Notes: generated by a model not told the origin, from the letters alone. 64,000 nt of DNA from Methylobacterium adhaesivum (GCF_022179065.1 NZ_BPQD01000002.1:186001-250000); one strand, 5' to 3'; shown: positions 1 through 8,580, numbered from the stretch's first letter. Program-made: numbers and translations.

Positions 1-832
1 AGGTGCGGCGCTGGACGTGTTCGTCACCGAGCCGGCCACGGAGAACCCGCTGTTCGGGCATCCGAACGTGATCTGCACGCCGCATCTCGGCGCCTCCACC
101 AACGAGGCGCAGGAGAACGTCGCCCTGCAGGTGGCCGAGCAGATGTCCGACTATCTCCTCCAGGGGGCGATCACCAACGCCATCAACTTCCCCTCGATCT
201 CGGCCGACGAGGCGCCGCGCCTGAAACCCTTCGTGGCGCTCGCCGAGAAACTCGGCTCGTTCCTCGGACAGCTCACGGAGGCGCCGATCAAGGGCATCCG
301 CATCACCTACGAGGGCGCGGTGGCCGCGATGAACACCCGTGCGCTCACCTCGGCGGCGATCACCGGCGTCCTGCGGCCGTTCCTGCAGGACATCAACATG
401 GTCTCGGCTCCCGCACTCGCGCGCGAGCGCGGCATCGTGGTGGACGAGATCAAGCGCGAGGGCGCCGTCACGGACTTCGAATCGGTCATCCGCATCACGG
501 TCATCGCCGAGGACATGCCGCGCGACGCCGCCGGCACGGTGTTCCACGACGGCAAGCCCCGCGTGATCGAGATCCGCTCCATCGCCATCGACGCGGCCTT
601 CGCGCCCCAGATGCTCTACGTGCGCAACCACGACAAGCCGGGTTTCATCGGCCGCCTCGGCAGCATCCTGGGCGATGCGGGCGTCAACGTCGCGACATTC
701 AACCTCGGCCGCGAGGAGGAAGGCGGCAGCGCCATCTGCCTCTGCGCCGTGGACGCCCCGGTCTCGGACGCGGTGCTGAAGCAGATCGACGCGATCCCGC
801 AGGTGCGCCGAGTCCGGGCGGTGAGTTTTTGA
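1..832 (+). CDS. serA: D-3-phosphoglycerate dehydrogenase, C-terminal part (5' end outside window)
   Basis: This is the C-terminal half of SerA, which oxidises 3-phosphoglycerate in the first step of serine synthesis. The frame is open from base 2 (GAALDVF) with no start in the window, so the gene begins upstream. The first residues carry the end of the NAD-binding fold, including the ICTPHLGAST segment with the active-site histidine. An intervening domain follows, then a C-terminal ACT domain (MLYVRNHDKPGFIGRLGSIL onward), as in the long alphaproteobacterial form of about 530 residues. A GTG at 17 is an internal valine and not the start. The ACT domain suggests serine feedback control, as known for the family. 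Confidence 0.96.
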   Translation, partial: GAALDVFVTEPATENPLFGHPNVICTPHLGASTNEAQENVALQVAEQMSDYLLQGAITNAINFPSISADEAPRLKPFVALAEKLGSFLGQLTEAPIKGIRITYEGAVAAMNTRALTSAAITGVLRPFLQDINMVSAPALARERGIVVDEIKREGAVTDFESVIRITVIAEDMPRDAAGTVFHDGKPRVIEIRSIAIDAAFAPQMLYVRNHDKPGFIGRLGSILGDAGVNVATFNLGREEEGGSAICLCAVDAPVSDAVLKQIDAIPQVRRVRAVSF

Positions 833-978
833 AGGCACTTGGGAAAATGGCGGCGCTCGGTGATCCCGGGCGTCGCCGCATCCGATCACAGAACATCTCA
901 CGCGGTTCGGCTGGCCTCCGAGGCTCCTTCTGACGTAAGGCTCGGCATCCCCCGGCCCTCACCGCTCGGACGCGCTTC

Positions 979-2076
979 ATGAAGATCGACGGCCAGCCCT
1001 ACCGCACCATCTTTCCCGATGCCGACGGCGTCTCCGTGCAGGTCATCGACCAGACCCGCCTGCCCTTCGCGTTCGAGCTGAAGCGCTTGCGCTCCATGCA
1101 CGACGCCGCCGTCGCCATCCGCACCATGGTGGTGCGCGGCGCACCCCTTATCGGGGTCGCGGCGGCCTACGGCCTGGCCCTCGGCCTCGCCAAGGACGCG
1201 TCGGATGCGGGCATCGAGCGGGCGGTGGAGTTCCTCGCTGAGACCCGCCCCACGGCGATCAACCTACGCTGGGCCCTCGACCGGGTGGCGGCCAAGCTCC
1301 GCACGGTGCCGATTCCGGAGCGCGCCGCCTTCGCCTTCGCCGAGGCCGGCCGCATCGCCGAGGAGGATGTGGAGAGCTGCCACGCCATCGGCGTGCACGG
1401 CGCCAGGATCCTGTCCAACCTCCACGCCAGGACCGGCCGCACCGTGAACGTGCTGACCCATTGCAACGCCGGCTGGCTCGCCACCGTCGATTGGGGCACG
1501 GCGCTGGCGCCCATCTATGTCGCCCACGATGCCGGCGTGCCGGTCCACGTCTTCGTGGACGAGACCAGGCCGCGCAACCAGGGCGCGGCGCTGACTGCCT
1601 TCGAACTCAACGCCCACGGCGTGCCGCACACGGTGATCGCCGACAATGCCGGCGGCCATCTCATGCAGCACGGCCGCATCGACGTCTGCATCGTCGGCTC
1701 GGACCGCACCACGGCCTCGGGCGACGTCTGCAACAAGATCGGCACCTACCTGAAGGCGCTGGCGGCCTCCGACAACCGGGTGCCGTTCTACGCCGCCCTC
1801 CCCTTCTCGACCATCGACTGGACCCTCGACGACGGCGTCGCTCAGATCCCCATCGAGGAGCGCGACGGCCGCGAGGTCTCGCACCTCACGGGTCGCCTGC
1901 CCGACGGCGCCTTCGCCACCATCGAGGTCGTGTCCCCGGGAAGCCCCGTCGCCAATCCGGCGTTCGACGTGACCCCGGCCCGGCTGGTCACGGGGATCAT
2001 CACCGAGCGCGGCGTCGCGACGGCGAGCGCGGACGGACTGCTCTCGCTGTATCCGGAGCGGCGGGCGGCGGCCTGA
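979..2076 (+). CDS. mtnA: S-methyl-5-thioribose-1-phosphate isomerase
   Basis: This 365-residue protein matches the usual length of MtnA, which converts methylthioribose-1-phosphate to methylthioribulose-1-phosphate in methionine salvage. Visible signatures are [19 protein letters not shown] near residue 48, THCNAGWLA with the catalytic cysteine at 162, and [17 protein letters not shown] with the catalytic aspartate at 242. Both match the paired Cys/Asp of the family (160/240 in the Bacillus enzyme). A paralogous role as eIF2B-like sugar isomerase is less likely given these motifs. The 146-base gap after serA shows no riboswitch that I can recognise. No other methionine-salvage gene is next to it. 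Confidence 0.95.
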   Translation: MKIDGQPYRTIFPDADGVSVQVIDQTRLPFAFELKRLRSMHDAAVAIRTMVVRGAPLIGVAAAYGLALGLAKDASDAGIERAVEFLAETRPTAINLRWALDRVAAKLRTVPIPERAAFAFAEAGRIAEEDVESCHAIGVHGARILSNLHARTGRTVNVLTHCNAGWLATVDWGTALAPIYVAHDAGVPVHVFVDETRPRNQGAALTAFELNAHGVPHTVIADNAGGHLMQHGRIDVCIVGSDRTTASGDVCNKIGTYLKALAASDNRVPFYAALPFSTIDWTLDDGVAQIPIEERDGREVSHLTGRLPDGAFATIEVVSPGSPVANPAFDVTPARLVTGIITERGVATASADGLLSLYPERRAAA

Positions 2077-2095
2077 CCGGGAGAGCGCCCTCGCC

Positions 2096-3091
2096 TCAGG
2101 CGCTCGGCTCCCACTGCCAAAACACCGACCCCGTGAACTCGAACACCTTGGTGCCGTGCTGGTTCACCGCCGTGTTGTGGTGGGTGGCGAGGCCCCATCC
2201 GGGACGGGAGGCGGACTGGCGCTTGTCGGTGAGTGTGCAGCCATAGCGCAGGGTGTCGCCGGCATAGACGGGGGCGAGCCAGCGCATGTCGCGGAACCCC
2301 GGCGAGGGCCCGAGCTGCGGCACCGGGCCTGATTGCGCGGTGAGGGCCATGTCGCGGGCGCGGGTGATGTGCAGGCGCTTCATCCAGGCGGCGGCCGTGT
2401 GCCAGCCCGAGGCGCAGAGTGCGCCGAAATGTGTCTGTCGCGCCGCTTGCCGATCGAGGTGGAAGGCCTGCGGATCATAGGTCTTGGCGAAGGCCACGAT
2501 GGCCTCGGGCGTGAACAGGTGGCGTCCGAGATCGCGGATGGCGCCGATGGGCGCATCCGCGAGGAAATCGAGGCGCTCGGCGTCGGTACCCTCCACGGGG
2601 GCCTCCGGCTCCACGGGGTTGACGACGCGCGGCGGCAGCGGCGTGGCCCCCCTGCGAGCGAACATCACGGTGAACGCCTGGGTCATCACCGTCTCGTCGC
2701 GGCCGTTGCGCAGGGTGAGGTCGAAGCGCACAAAGCCGCGATCCGGCTTCGTGTTCGAGGCCCGGCAGCTGTCGACGGTGACAACGATGCGGAGCGCATC
2801 GCCCGGCAGGACCGGGCGCAGCCAGCGCAGCTGCAGGATGCCGGGCGAGCCCATGGAGGTCGCGCCGCGAAAGACGTGTTTCTGCAGGAGCCGCATGCCG
2901 AAGCCGGCGCTCTGCCAGCCCGAACCGATGAGCTGGCCCACGAAGGTCGCCTCCGCCGCCGCCTCGTCGAGGTGGAACGGCTGCGGATCGAACTCCCTCG
3001 CGAACGCCACGAGTTCGTCGCGCGTCACGATGATCGGCCCGCCCTCGATGACGGCGCCGGGGATGAAGTCCTCGAAGACGATGCCGGTCAT
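2096..3091 (-). CDS. Tandem MaoC/hot-dog domain dehydratase-like protein
   Basis: The 331-residue product has two MaoC-type hot-dog domains. The first covers about residues 1-150 (FAREFDPQPFHLDEAAA, then a GSGWQSAGFGMRLL helix). The second covers about 190-325 (FAKTYDPQAFHLDRQAA, then CASGWHTAAAWMKRL). Each repeat keeps the Asp...His of the hydratase-2 motif, so both may bind acyl-CoA thioesters. Single MaoC proteins are usually about 150 residues, so this is a fused dimer. It lies 8 bases after ychF on the same strand and is probably the last gene of that operon. The substrate cannot be deduced; enoyl-CoA hydration is the family role. Confidence 0.8.
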   Translation of the reverse strand: MTGIVFEDFIPGAVIEGGPIIVTRDELVAFAREFDPQPFHLDEAAAEATFVGQLIGSGWQSAGFGMRLLQKHVFRGATSMGSPGILQLRWLRPVLPGDALRIVVTVDSCRASNTKPDRGFVRFDLTLRNGRDETVMTQAFTVMFARRGATPLPPRVVNPVEPEAPVEGTDAERLDFLADAPIGAIRDLGRHLFTPEAIVAFAKTYDPQAFHLDRQAARQTHFGALCASGWHTAAAWMKRLHITRARDMALTAQSGPVPQLGPSPGFRDMRWLAPVYAGDTLRYGCTLTDKRQSASRPGWGLATHHNTAVNQHGTKVFEFTGSVFWQWEPSA

Positions 3092-3099
3092 GGCGGCGC

Positions 3100-4197
3100 T
3101 CAGTTGGCGAAGCGGAAATGCAGCACGTCGCCGTCCTGAACCACGTACTCCTTGCCCTCCAGACGGAACTTGCCGGCTTCCTTGGCGCCGCTCTCGCCCT
3201 TCAGGGTGACGTAGTCGTTGAACGCGATGGTCTCGGCGCGGATGAAGCCCTTCTCGAAGTCCGTATGGATCACTCCGGCGGCGGCGGGGGCGCGGGTGCC
3301 CTTCTCGATGGTCCAGGCGCGGGCCTCCTTCGGACCGACGGTGAAGTAGGTGATGAGACCAAGCAGTCCGTAGCCGGCGCGGATCACGCGGTTGAGGCCG
3401 GGCTCGACGAGGCCCACGGCCTCGAGGAAGTCGCCCTGGTCGGCCGGCGGCATCACGGCGATCTCGCTCTCGATCTTGGCCGATACCACGACGGCACTCG
3501 CGCCCTCGGCCTTGGCCCGCGCCATCACCGCCTCGGAATAGGCGTTGCCCTTGTCGGCATCACCCTCGTCGACGTTGCAGACGTAGAGGACGGGTTTCGC
3601 GGTCATCAGGCCCAGCGTCTGGAACAGCGCCTCCTCTTCAGGCTTGCGCTGCACGAGGCGGGCTGGCTTGCCCTCGCGCAGGAGCGGCAGGGCACGGTTC
3701 ACGAGGTCGAGGGCCTCCTTGGCTTCCTTGTCGGCGCCCTTGGCCTTCTTCTCCAGGGCGAAAAGGCGCTTTTCCAGGCTGTCGAGGTCGGCGAGCATGA
3801 GCTCGGTCTCGATGGTCTCGATGTCGGCCGCCGGATCGACCTTGCCCTCCACGTGAGTCACGTCGCCGTCGGTGAAACACCGCACCACATGCGCGATGGC
3901 GTCGACCTCGCGGATGTTGGCGAGGAACTGGTTGCCGAGCCCCTCCCCCTTCGAGGCGCCACGCACGAGGCCGGCGATGTCCACGAAGGTGAGCCGCGTC
4001 GGGATGATCTCCTTCGAGGTCGCGATGCGGGCGAGATCATCGAGGCGCGGATCGGGCACCGCCACCTCGCCGACATTCGGCTCGATGGTGCAGAATGGAT
4101 AGTTCGCCGCCTGCGCGGCCGCCGTCTGCGTCAGCGCGTTGAAGAGGGTCGACTTACCGACGTTCGGCAGGCCGACGATGCCGCATTTGAAGCCCAT
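3100..4197 (-). CDS. ychF: Ribosome-binding ATPase YchF (Obg family)
   Basis: The 365-residue protein has full YchF length. It starts with the P-loop [15 protein letters not shown] (about residues 9-23) and has the G3 segment [20 protein letters not shown] and the modified G4 NVDEGD, where Glu replaces the Asp of GTPases; this switch gives ATP preference. The C-terminal TGS-like domain ends with the [10 protein letters not shown] and [17 protein letters not shown] segments typical of the family. YchF binds ribosomes and acts in stress and redox responses. Upstream on the same strand are pth and rplY, the usual translation-linked company, but a toxin-antitoxin pair separates it from pth. Confidence 0.96.
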   Translation of the reverse strand: MGFKCGIVGLPNVGKSTLFNALTQTAAAQAANYPFCTIEPNVGEVAVPDPRLDDLARIATSKEIIPTRLTFVDIAGLVRGASKGEGLGNQFLANIREVDAIAHVVRCFTDGDVTHVEGKVDPAADIETIETELMLADLDSLEKRLFALEKKAKGADKEAKEALDLVNRALPLLREGKPARLVQRKPEEEALFQTLGLMTAKPVLYVCNVDEGDADKGNAYSEAVMARAKAEGASAVVVSAKIESEIAVMPPADQGDFLEAVGLVEPGLNRVIRAGYGLLGLITYFTVGPKEARAWTIEKGTRAPAAAGVIHTDFEKGFIRAETIAFNDYVTLKGESGAKEAGKFRLEGKEYVVQDGDVLHFRFAN

Positions 4198-4209
4198 GGG
4201 ATCGGTGTC

Positions 4210-4659
4210 CTAATGTTCGGTCATGACGGCCTCGGGGCCGACGGTGAAAGGGTTGAGGATGGTCGTCCCGCGGACCGTCCTGCCGTGTTGGTAATCCTCC
4301 GACAGGAGGTAGCGGCACCCGGCTCGGATCGCGGCGGCGAGGATCACGCAGTCCCACCATTGAAAAGCGGTCTCCTGCCGGATCCTCCACGCCTGCGCGA
4401 TGAGTTCGAGATCGGTGGCGCCATGTGAGAAGAGCTGAAGCGCAGCGATCATGCGCCGCAACTCTCCCTCGTCCACAACGACCTTTCCGCGTAGGGCCGC
4501 GTTGTGAAACTCGCCGAGAATCTGGGGGCTGACGATCAGAGCTTCGCGTTCCGCAAGCGTCGCGAGCCAATGCGCAGCCGTTCTCTGCTTCTCGGGGTAC
4601 CGATCGTCGCGGGCATAAAGAAGGACGTTCGTATCAACGAAAACCAGATCATTCGTCAT
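4210..4659 (-). CDS. PIN-domain RNase toxin of a type II toxin-antitoxin pair (VapC-like)
   Basis: The 149-residue product begins MTNDLVFVDTNVLLYARD, the PIN-fold opening with the first metal-binding aspartate, and ends with acidic positions in QWWDCVILAAAIRAGCRYLLSED. Family members are Mg-dependent RNases that cleave tRNA or rRNA. I chose the ATG at 4659 rather than the longer upstream opening at 4707, because the PIN fold starts exactly there and the gene then overlaps the end of the antitoxin gene by 11 bases, a classic coupled toxin-antitoxin arrangement. It is followed after 12 bases by ychF. Confidence 0.85.
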   Translation of the reverse strand: MTNDLVFVDTNVLLYARDDRYPEKQRTAAHWLATLAEREALIVSPQILGEFHNAALRGKVVVDEGELRRMIAALQLFSHGATDLELIAQAWRIRQETAFQWWDCVILAAAIRAGCRYLLSEDYQHGRTVRGTTILNPFTVGPEAVMTEH

Positions 4660-4882
4660 CGTAAAGCTGCGTCGTCGTCGGGGCCTTGCCGTTCTCGTCC
4701 AGCACATGGAGCGGGGGCCCGCCCAGGAAGATATCGAGCGCCTCGCGCTGCGTGAGCGATCGGCCGACCCGCTGCTCTACCGCCTCGGCGACGAATTTCG
4801 ACAGGCTCTTTCCATCCCGCGCGGCCGCAACCCGTGCACGCTGCAGCAGCGCCTCGCTCATGGTCACGGTCACGTTCTTCAT
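4649..4882 (-). CDS. Ribbon-helix-helix antitoxin partner of the PIN toxin
   Basis: This 77-residue protein starts MKNVTVTMSEALLQRARVAA, a beta-strand plus helix typical of Arc/MetJ/CopG-type ribbon-helix-helix DNA-binding domains. A second helix follows (SLSKFVAEAVEQRV), then a less structured tail that would bind the toxin. The stop overlaps the start of the PIN gene. The family represses its own operon and neutralises the toxin. The pair lies between pth and ychF, which are normally adjacent or nearly so in related bacteria. Confidence 0.82.
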   Translation of the reverse strand: MKNVTVTMSEALLQRARVAAARDGKSLSKFVAEAVEQRVGRSLTQREALDIFLGGPPLHVLDENGKAPTTTQLYDDE

Positions 4883-4928
4883 CGCCGCCTCCGGATCGCC
4901 TCCGATATCGTGTCCTCGTGTTTTCGTG

Positions 4929-5552
4929 TCAATTCTTGCCCGAGCCGGCCCGTTCGCCGACGCCCTTCACGTCGTCCCAGCCGCGGCCCGCCATGGCGAG
5001 GTGGACCTTGTTCTGAAAGCTCGCGTCCTCGCCCGCTGCCAGGAGGGCGATGTGGTCGGCCACGGCGCGGTCGAGGTCGTTGACCCAGGGTTCTTCGCTC
5101 TTTCCAAAGTCGTTGAGCACGTAGGCATGGACGAGGGCCTTGTCGCCCGGATGACCGATGCCGAGGCGGACCCGACGATAGTCGTTGCCGCACTGCGCCG
5201 TGATCGAGCGCAGACCGTTGTGGCCGGCATTGCCGCCCCCGAGCTTCACGCGGAGCTTGGCCGGGGCGAGATCGAGTTCGTCGTGCAGCACGATCACGTC
5301 CGCGAGGGCGATCTTATAAAAACGCTGCGCCTCCGAGACGGAACGGCCGGACTCGTTCATGAAAGTCTGGGGTTTCAGCAGGATGGCACGCTCGGCGCCG
5401 AGCGCCACCTCGGCGATCTCACCCTGGAACTTCTTGCGCCACGGGCTGGCACGGTGGACGCGCGCGATCTCGTCCACGGCGAGGAAGCCGATGTTGTGGC
5501 GGTTGCGAGCGTAGCGGGCGCCAGGATTACCGAGGCCGACGATCAGGCGCAT
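4929..5552 (-). CDS. pth: Peptidyl-tRNA hydrolase
   Basis: Pth releases tRNA from prematurely dropped peptidyl-tRNA. The 207-residue protein starts [11 protein letters not shown], with Asn9, catalytic His19 (RHNIGF), Asn66 (QTFMNESG) and Asp91 (LHDELDL) all present, plus the [12 protein letters not shown] loop. An upstream extension of the open frame reaching 5834 is rejected because the family starts at this [11 protein letters not shown]. It follows rplY on the same strand, the standard order in alphaproteobacteria. Confidence 0.97.
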   Translation of the reverse strand: MRLIVGLGNPGARYARNRHNIGFLAVDEIARVHRASPWRKKFQGEIAEVALGAERAILLKPQTFMNESGRSVSEAQRFYKIALADVIVLHDELDLAPAKLRVKLGGGNAGHNGLRSITAQCGNDYRRVRLGIGHPGDKALVHAYVLNDFGKSEEPWVNDLDRAVADHIALLAAGEDASFQNKVHLAMAGRGWDDVKGVGERAGSGKN

Positions 5553-5581
5553 GGCGCGTTCATATCCTGTCGAGAGATGAG

Positions 5582-5620
5582 CCTGAAAACAGGAATGCCC
5601 TGGCCGAGGGGCCAGGGCAT
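5582..5620 (-). terminator. Stem-loop with T-rich tail after rplY
   Basis: ATGCCCTGGC (5595-5604) and GCCAGGGCAT (5611-5620) form a perfect 10-bp stem with a 6-base loop. Read on the minus strand it is followed by a TTTT-containing second small palindrome (5582-5593). It lies between rplY and pth, so it could end or attenuate rplY transcripts. Confidence 0.5.
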
Positions 5621-5655
5621 CCGTGGGATCATGAAACCGGGGAAGACCCCAGGTC

Positions 5656-6342
5656 TCAGTCCTCCTTCTTCTCGTCTTCGGCGGCCTCGGCCTCCTCGGC
5701 AGCCGCTTCCTCGGCGGCTTCGGCCGACTGGGCCTCAGCGATGGCGGCCTCCTCGGCCTCCACCTCGGCACCGAGCACCGTCGGCGGCACGATGTTGGCG
5801 ACGGTGGCGTCCGGCTCACCCGTGAAGGTGGCACCCGCGGGCAGCTTCACGTCGTTGATGTGGATGGCGTCGCCGATCTGGCGGCCAGTGAGGTCCACCT
5901 CGATAGCCTCGGGAATCGCGTCGGGGGCGACTTCGAGAGCCAGAGTGTGGAGCACGACGTTGAGGGTGCCGCCCTTCTGCTTGATGCCGGGGGCCGCCTC
6001 GTCGTTCACGAAATGCACCGGCACCTCGACGGTGATCGACTGGCCGGCGACGACGCGCAGGAAGTCGACATGCAGCGGCACGCCGTTCACCGGATCGAGC
6101 TGGAAGTCGCGCGGGATCGCGCGGGTCTTCTTGCCGCCGGCGTTGATCTCGAACAGCGTGGTCTTGAAACCGCCGGCGTAGATCAGAGTGCGGGTGCGGA
6201 TGAGATCGATGGCGATGGCCTGCGGGGCCTGGCCGCCGCCGTAGATGACGGCGGGAACTTGGCCCTGGCGACGAACGGCCCGGGCGGCCCCCTTGCCGAC
6301 CCGGTCGCGTGCCACGGCCTCAAGCGTCTTGACTGCGCTCAT
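5656..6342 (-). CDS. rplY: Large ribosomal subunit protein bL25 (Ctc form)
   Basis: The 228-residue protein starts [20 protein letters not shown], the bL25 N-terminal 5S-rRNA-binding domain (about 5-95), followed by the TL5/Ctc C-terminal beta domain (about 100-190, with [19 protein letters not shown]). The last 30 residues are an almost pure Ala/Glu acidic tail ending EDEKKED. The start was chosen by family alignment; the open frame runs on to 6762 but that extension looks random. It is the first gene of the rplY-pth-ychF run. The preceding 214 bases hold its leader with no recognised element. Confidence 0.95.
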   Translation of the reverse strand: MSAVKTLEAVARDRVGKGAARAVRRQGQVPAVIYGGGQAPQAIAIDLIRTRTLIYAGGFKTTLFEINAGGKKTRAIPRDFQLDPVNGVPLHVDFLRVVAGQSITVEVPVHFVNDEAAPGIKQKGGTLNVVLHTLALEVAPDAIPEAIEVDLTGRQIGDAIHINDVKLPAGATFTGEPDATVANIVPPTVLGAEVEAEEAAIAEAQSAEAAEEAAAEEAEAAEDEKKED

Positions 6343-6556
6343 GGCGTGATCCTTCAAATGTTGAGACAAGTCGGGAAACGAGGAAAGCCGCCCGAAACGG
6401 ACGGCCACACCGAACCCCGATGCGCGCCCGTGCCTCCAAGGGTGTCTGGCGGGCGCGATTTGCCTATAGCCGCAAGCGACACCGGCAGCAAGCCGGCGCG
6501 GGATCGTAAGATCAGGGCGACGGTCGCCGCGGTCCGGCGAGACGCCGAGTGCAATC

Positions 6557-7051
6557 CTACTTGCCACCCACCGCCATAGAACGACGGGATTCTGCTTGGC
6601 CGCTGACCTCCCCAAAATATTTCGTTGAGTCGCCGAGCTGGACCGAGGGCTGGCAGTTCGGGGTGCAGGAATACGATTCACGGTCCAGGCCCCGCTGCAC
6701 CGTGATGACGGCGGCCTCGGGAGCCTGAACTCGAATGGTCGACTCCGCCAGCATGTTGCCACCCCGATCCAGGGCGATGAGGTTTGTCGAGCCGAAGCTC
6801 TTGCCCGTGAGGACCACGACGCCGTTCTTCTGCAGGGAAACGTCGGCGATGATCGGATTGCCGACGATCACCATCTGGGTCTTCTCGGGCAGGCGTATCA
6901 CCTTCGCGTTGTCCACGGTGACTGCCACGATAACGGGGACTTCGGCCATGCCCGGACGAGGCGTGACGATCGCACCGATGAGGCATGCGGCAAGGAGCAT
7001 GGCCAGCAGTCGGGCGGCGTCGCGCCGGGAAGTCGGGGGCCGGTCGTCCAT
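6557..7051 (-). CDS. Secreted pilus-formation N-terminal (CpaC-N/RcpA-N-like) domain protein
   Basis: The 164-residue protein has a signal peptide (LLAMLLAACLIGAI..., cleavage near residue 36). It is followed by the domain found at the N-terminus of CpaC secretins: VDNAKVIRLPEKTQMVIVGN and then STNLIALDRGGNMLAE. The same pattern is seen in CpaC of this window (SIVIDLPRDAKEVFVANPK). It lacks the secretin domain and ends with an unrelated Cys-containing tail (YSCTPNC). It is divergent from the Flp pilin gene across a 363-base gap. It probably works in the periplasm at the pilus secretin, perhaps as an assembly partner, but this is inference. Confidence 0.75.
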   Translation of the reverse strand: MDDRPPTSRRDAARLLAMLLAACLIGAIVTPRPGMAEVPVIVAVTVDNAKVIRLPEKTQMVIVGNPIIADVSLQKNGVVVLTGKSFGSTNLIALDRGGNMLAESTIRVQAPEAAVITVQRGLDRESYSCTPNCQPSVQLGDSTKYFGEVSGQAESRRSMAVGGK

Positions 7052-7414
7052 GGGCGGATCACTCGTGTCTCTGGACGGGCCCCGTCGGAAACGAGACGAC
7101 CGCCGATCGCACGCAACTCAACACGATATTGGTAAACGGTCGCCTAAACGTATTGGCAAGCTCCATCGAGGCCAGAGCGAGACATTCTGAAGACGGAATT
7201 CGGACGCGACGGCGCACCACCCGAGTACCACCAGGGATCACCATCACGCTACTTTTACCATAGCGCAGGCTGCATCAAATGAGGCCGTGTTTCGGCAGTC
7301 CGTTTAACTGAATTGCAAGGCGGCAAGAGCAAATTGGCGTTGTCGCCGGACGACATGTGACGAGCTCTGACGGCACTCGATTTTTTCCTGGTCGAACCTA
7401 AAGGATTCTGGATT
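7052..7414. promoter_or_regulatory. Divergent intergenic region upstream of the Flp pilin gene
   Basis: This 363-base stretch separates the minus-strand CpaC-N-like gene from the pilin gene and must carry the promoters of both. It is more AT-rich near 7245-7415. A TTAA-N7-GCAA sequence near 7306 resembles half of the CtrA box (TTAA-N7-TTAA), but only half matches. The pilin has a ribosome binding site AAAGGA about 8 bases before its ATG. No convincing gene was found. Confidence 0.45.
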
Positions 7415-7582
7415 ATGACGAACATTTTCAAGCGCTTTGCCTCCGACGAGTCCGGCGCCACCGCCATCGAGTACGGCCTGATCGCGTCGCTCATCGCCGT
7501 CGCCATCATCGCTGCGCTGAACACCCTCTCCACCAAGATCACTGGCACCTTCACGAAGGTCGGCAACAACCTCACGCAGTAA
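7415..7582 (+). CDS. flp: Flp-type major pilin precursor
   Basis: This is a 55-residue protein, MTNIFKRFASDESGATAIEY at its start. It shows the type IVb pilin hallmarks: a short positively charged leader ending in Gly14, cleavage by the prepilin peptidase, then ATAIEYGLIASLIAVAIIAA with Glu at +5 and Tyr at +6 and a single hydrophobic helix. Mature Flp pilins of about 40 residues polymerise into the adhesive Tad pilus. A Shine-Dalgarno-like AAAGGA precedes the ATG. It is directly followed by the cognate peptidase gene cpaA and the rest of the Cpa/Tad machinery. The short length means routine gene finding may miss it. Confidence 0.96.
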   Translation: MTNIFKRFASDESGATAIEYGLIASLIAVAIIAALNTLSTKITGTFTKVGNNLTQ

Positions 7583-7622
7583 TTAAAACGTTTCGGCGCC
7601 CGCCGGCGCCGGTGATCGGATC

Positions 7623-7680
7623 GGCTGACCAAGGTCAGCCCAATGAAGGCGCGCAGTCAAGATCGCGCCTTCTTTCATTT
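7623..7680 (+). terminator. Two consecutive stem-loops after the pilin gene
   Basis: GGCTGACC and GGTCAGCC (7623-7640) form an 8-bp stem with a 2-base loop. Immediately after it GAAGGCGCG (7645-7653) pairs with CGCGCCTTC (7664-7672), followed by TTTCATTTT. The second is a good intrinsic terminator. Between flp and cpaA it would let abundant pilin mRNA stop, with some read-through into the machinery genes. Confidence 0.75.
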
Positions 7681-7713
7681 TGCCAACCTCGATCTCAACT
7701 TGGAAGACTCACC

Positions 7714-8232
7714 ATGGGCGCTGCAAGCGTTCTCATCGTCTTTCCGTTCCTGATGGTTTACGCCGCCGTCAACGATCTCCTCACGATGCTGATCCCGAAT
7801 CGGATCACCGTTGCCCTCGTCGCGGGCTTCGCCGGATTCGCCGTCGCGTTCGGCCTGGGGTGGCACGACGTCGCTCTGCATGCCGGGGCCGGGCTCCTCG
7901 TGTTGGCCGTGACCTTCACCCTCTTCGCCCTCGGGCATATCGGCGGAGGAGACGCCAAGCTCGCCGCCGGCACGGCCCTCTGGCTCGGCTTCGACAACCT
8001 CCTCGACTATCTGACCCTGGCGGCGATCGCTGGTGGTTTTCTCACCATGGCGATTCTGGCCCTGCGCTCACAGCCGCTGCCGGTCTTCGTCGGGCCGTCC
8101 CTGTCGCGGATGCCGTTCCTACTGCATCTGCACGATAAGGGGACGGGTGTGCCCTACGGGATCGCCCTCGCCTTTGCGGCGGTCATGATCCTCCCCGAGA
8201 CGGCGATCTGGTCGCGCGCACTCGGACTCTGA
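7714..8232 (+). CDS. cpaA: Type IV prepilin peptidase CpaA/TadV
   Basis: This 172-residue membrane protein belongs to aspartyl protease family A24, which cleaves the Flp prepilin leader. The two catalytic aspartates are at 21 (AAVNDLLTMLIPN) and 80 (GHIGGGDAKLAAG, the GxGD motif). About six hydrophobic segments are visible. The ATG at 7714 is chosen over an upstream extension to 7612 because the first helix begins there and the extension would cross the terminator stem-loops. CpaA forms of this size lack the methyltransferase domain of PilD, as expected for Tad systems. Confidence 0.93.
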   Translation: MGAASVLIVFPFLMVYAAVNDLLTMLIPNRITVALVAGFAGFAVAFGLGWHDVALHAGAGLLVLAVTFTLFALGHIGGGDAKLAAGTALWLGFDNLLDYLTLAAIAGGFLTMAILALRSQPLPVFVGPSLSRMPFLLHLHDKGTGVPYGIALAFAAVMILPETAIWSRALGL

Positions 8233-8333
8233 CCGTCACGGTCTCATCCACGATCTTCTTGCGCGTCGCCCAGTTGCACAGTCCGTAGGCCCGGCGCGGC
8301 GTCACGGGCCGCCGGAATCGGGGCGATCTGGTC

Positions 8334-8347
8334 TCGCATGCATGCGA
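8334..8347. promoter_or_regulatory. 14-bp perfect palindrome between cpaA and cpaB
   Basis: TCGCATGCATGCGA is a perfect palindrome in a 345-base gap between cpaA and cpaB (8233-8580) that otherwise holds no gene. A dimeric regulator operator is possible; no known regulator could be assigned. Confidence 0.35.
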
Positions 8348-8504
8348 AACTTGAAATCCGCACCGGTTCGAGAGGGCCACATCGTCCCCGAGCGCGCGAC
8401 TGGAACGAAGCGATGCCGCCTCTCGAGGGCTCTGCGGCGAGGCAAGGCCGCGCTTTGAATAGGTTCCGTCGACACCGAGGGGCGGCGGATCCCGATAGAA
8501 AGCA

Positions 8505-8519
8505 TTAACCCTAACTTGA
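8505..8519 (+). promoter_or_regulatory. CtrA-box-like sequence before cpaB
   Basis: TTAACCCTAACTTGA reads TTAA-N7-TTGA, one base from the alphaproteobacterial CtrA box TTAA-N7-TTAA. It lies 61 bases before the cpaB ATG. CtrA controls Flp pilus genes in Caulobacter, so the position makes sense, but one near-match is weak evidence. Confidence 0.35.
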
Positions 8520-8580
8520 GGATTCCGGGGGCAACCTAATCCGGTTCGGCACTGAGCCGTCCGACAGGTCCACCCCGGTG

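Noticed and set aside
307-588. Minus-strand open frame inside serA
   Set aside because: It is a high-GC antisense shadow. Its translation is Arg/Ser-rich without a fold, while the plus strand encodes a clear ACT-domain enzyme.
833-978. Possible SAM-responsive riboswitch before mtnA
   Set aside because: The 146-base gap has no recognisable SAM-I, SAM-II or SAM/SAH core.
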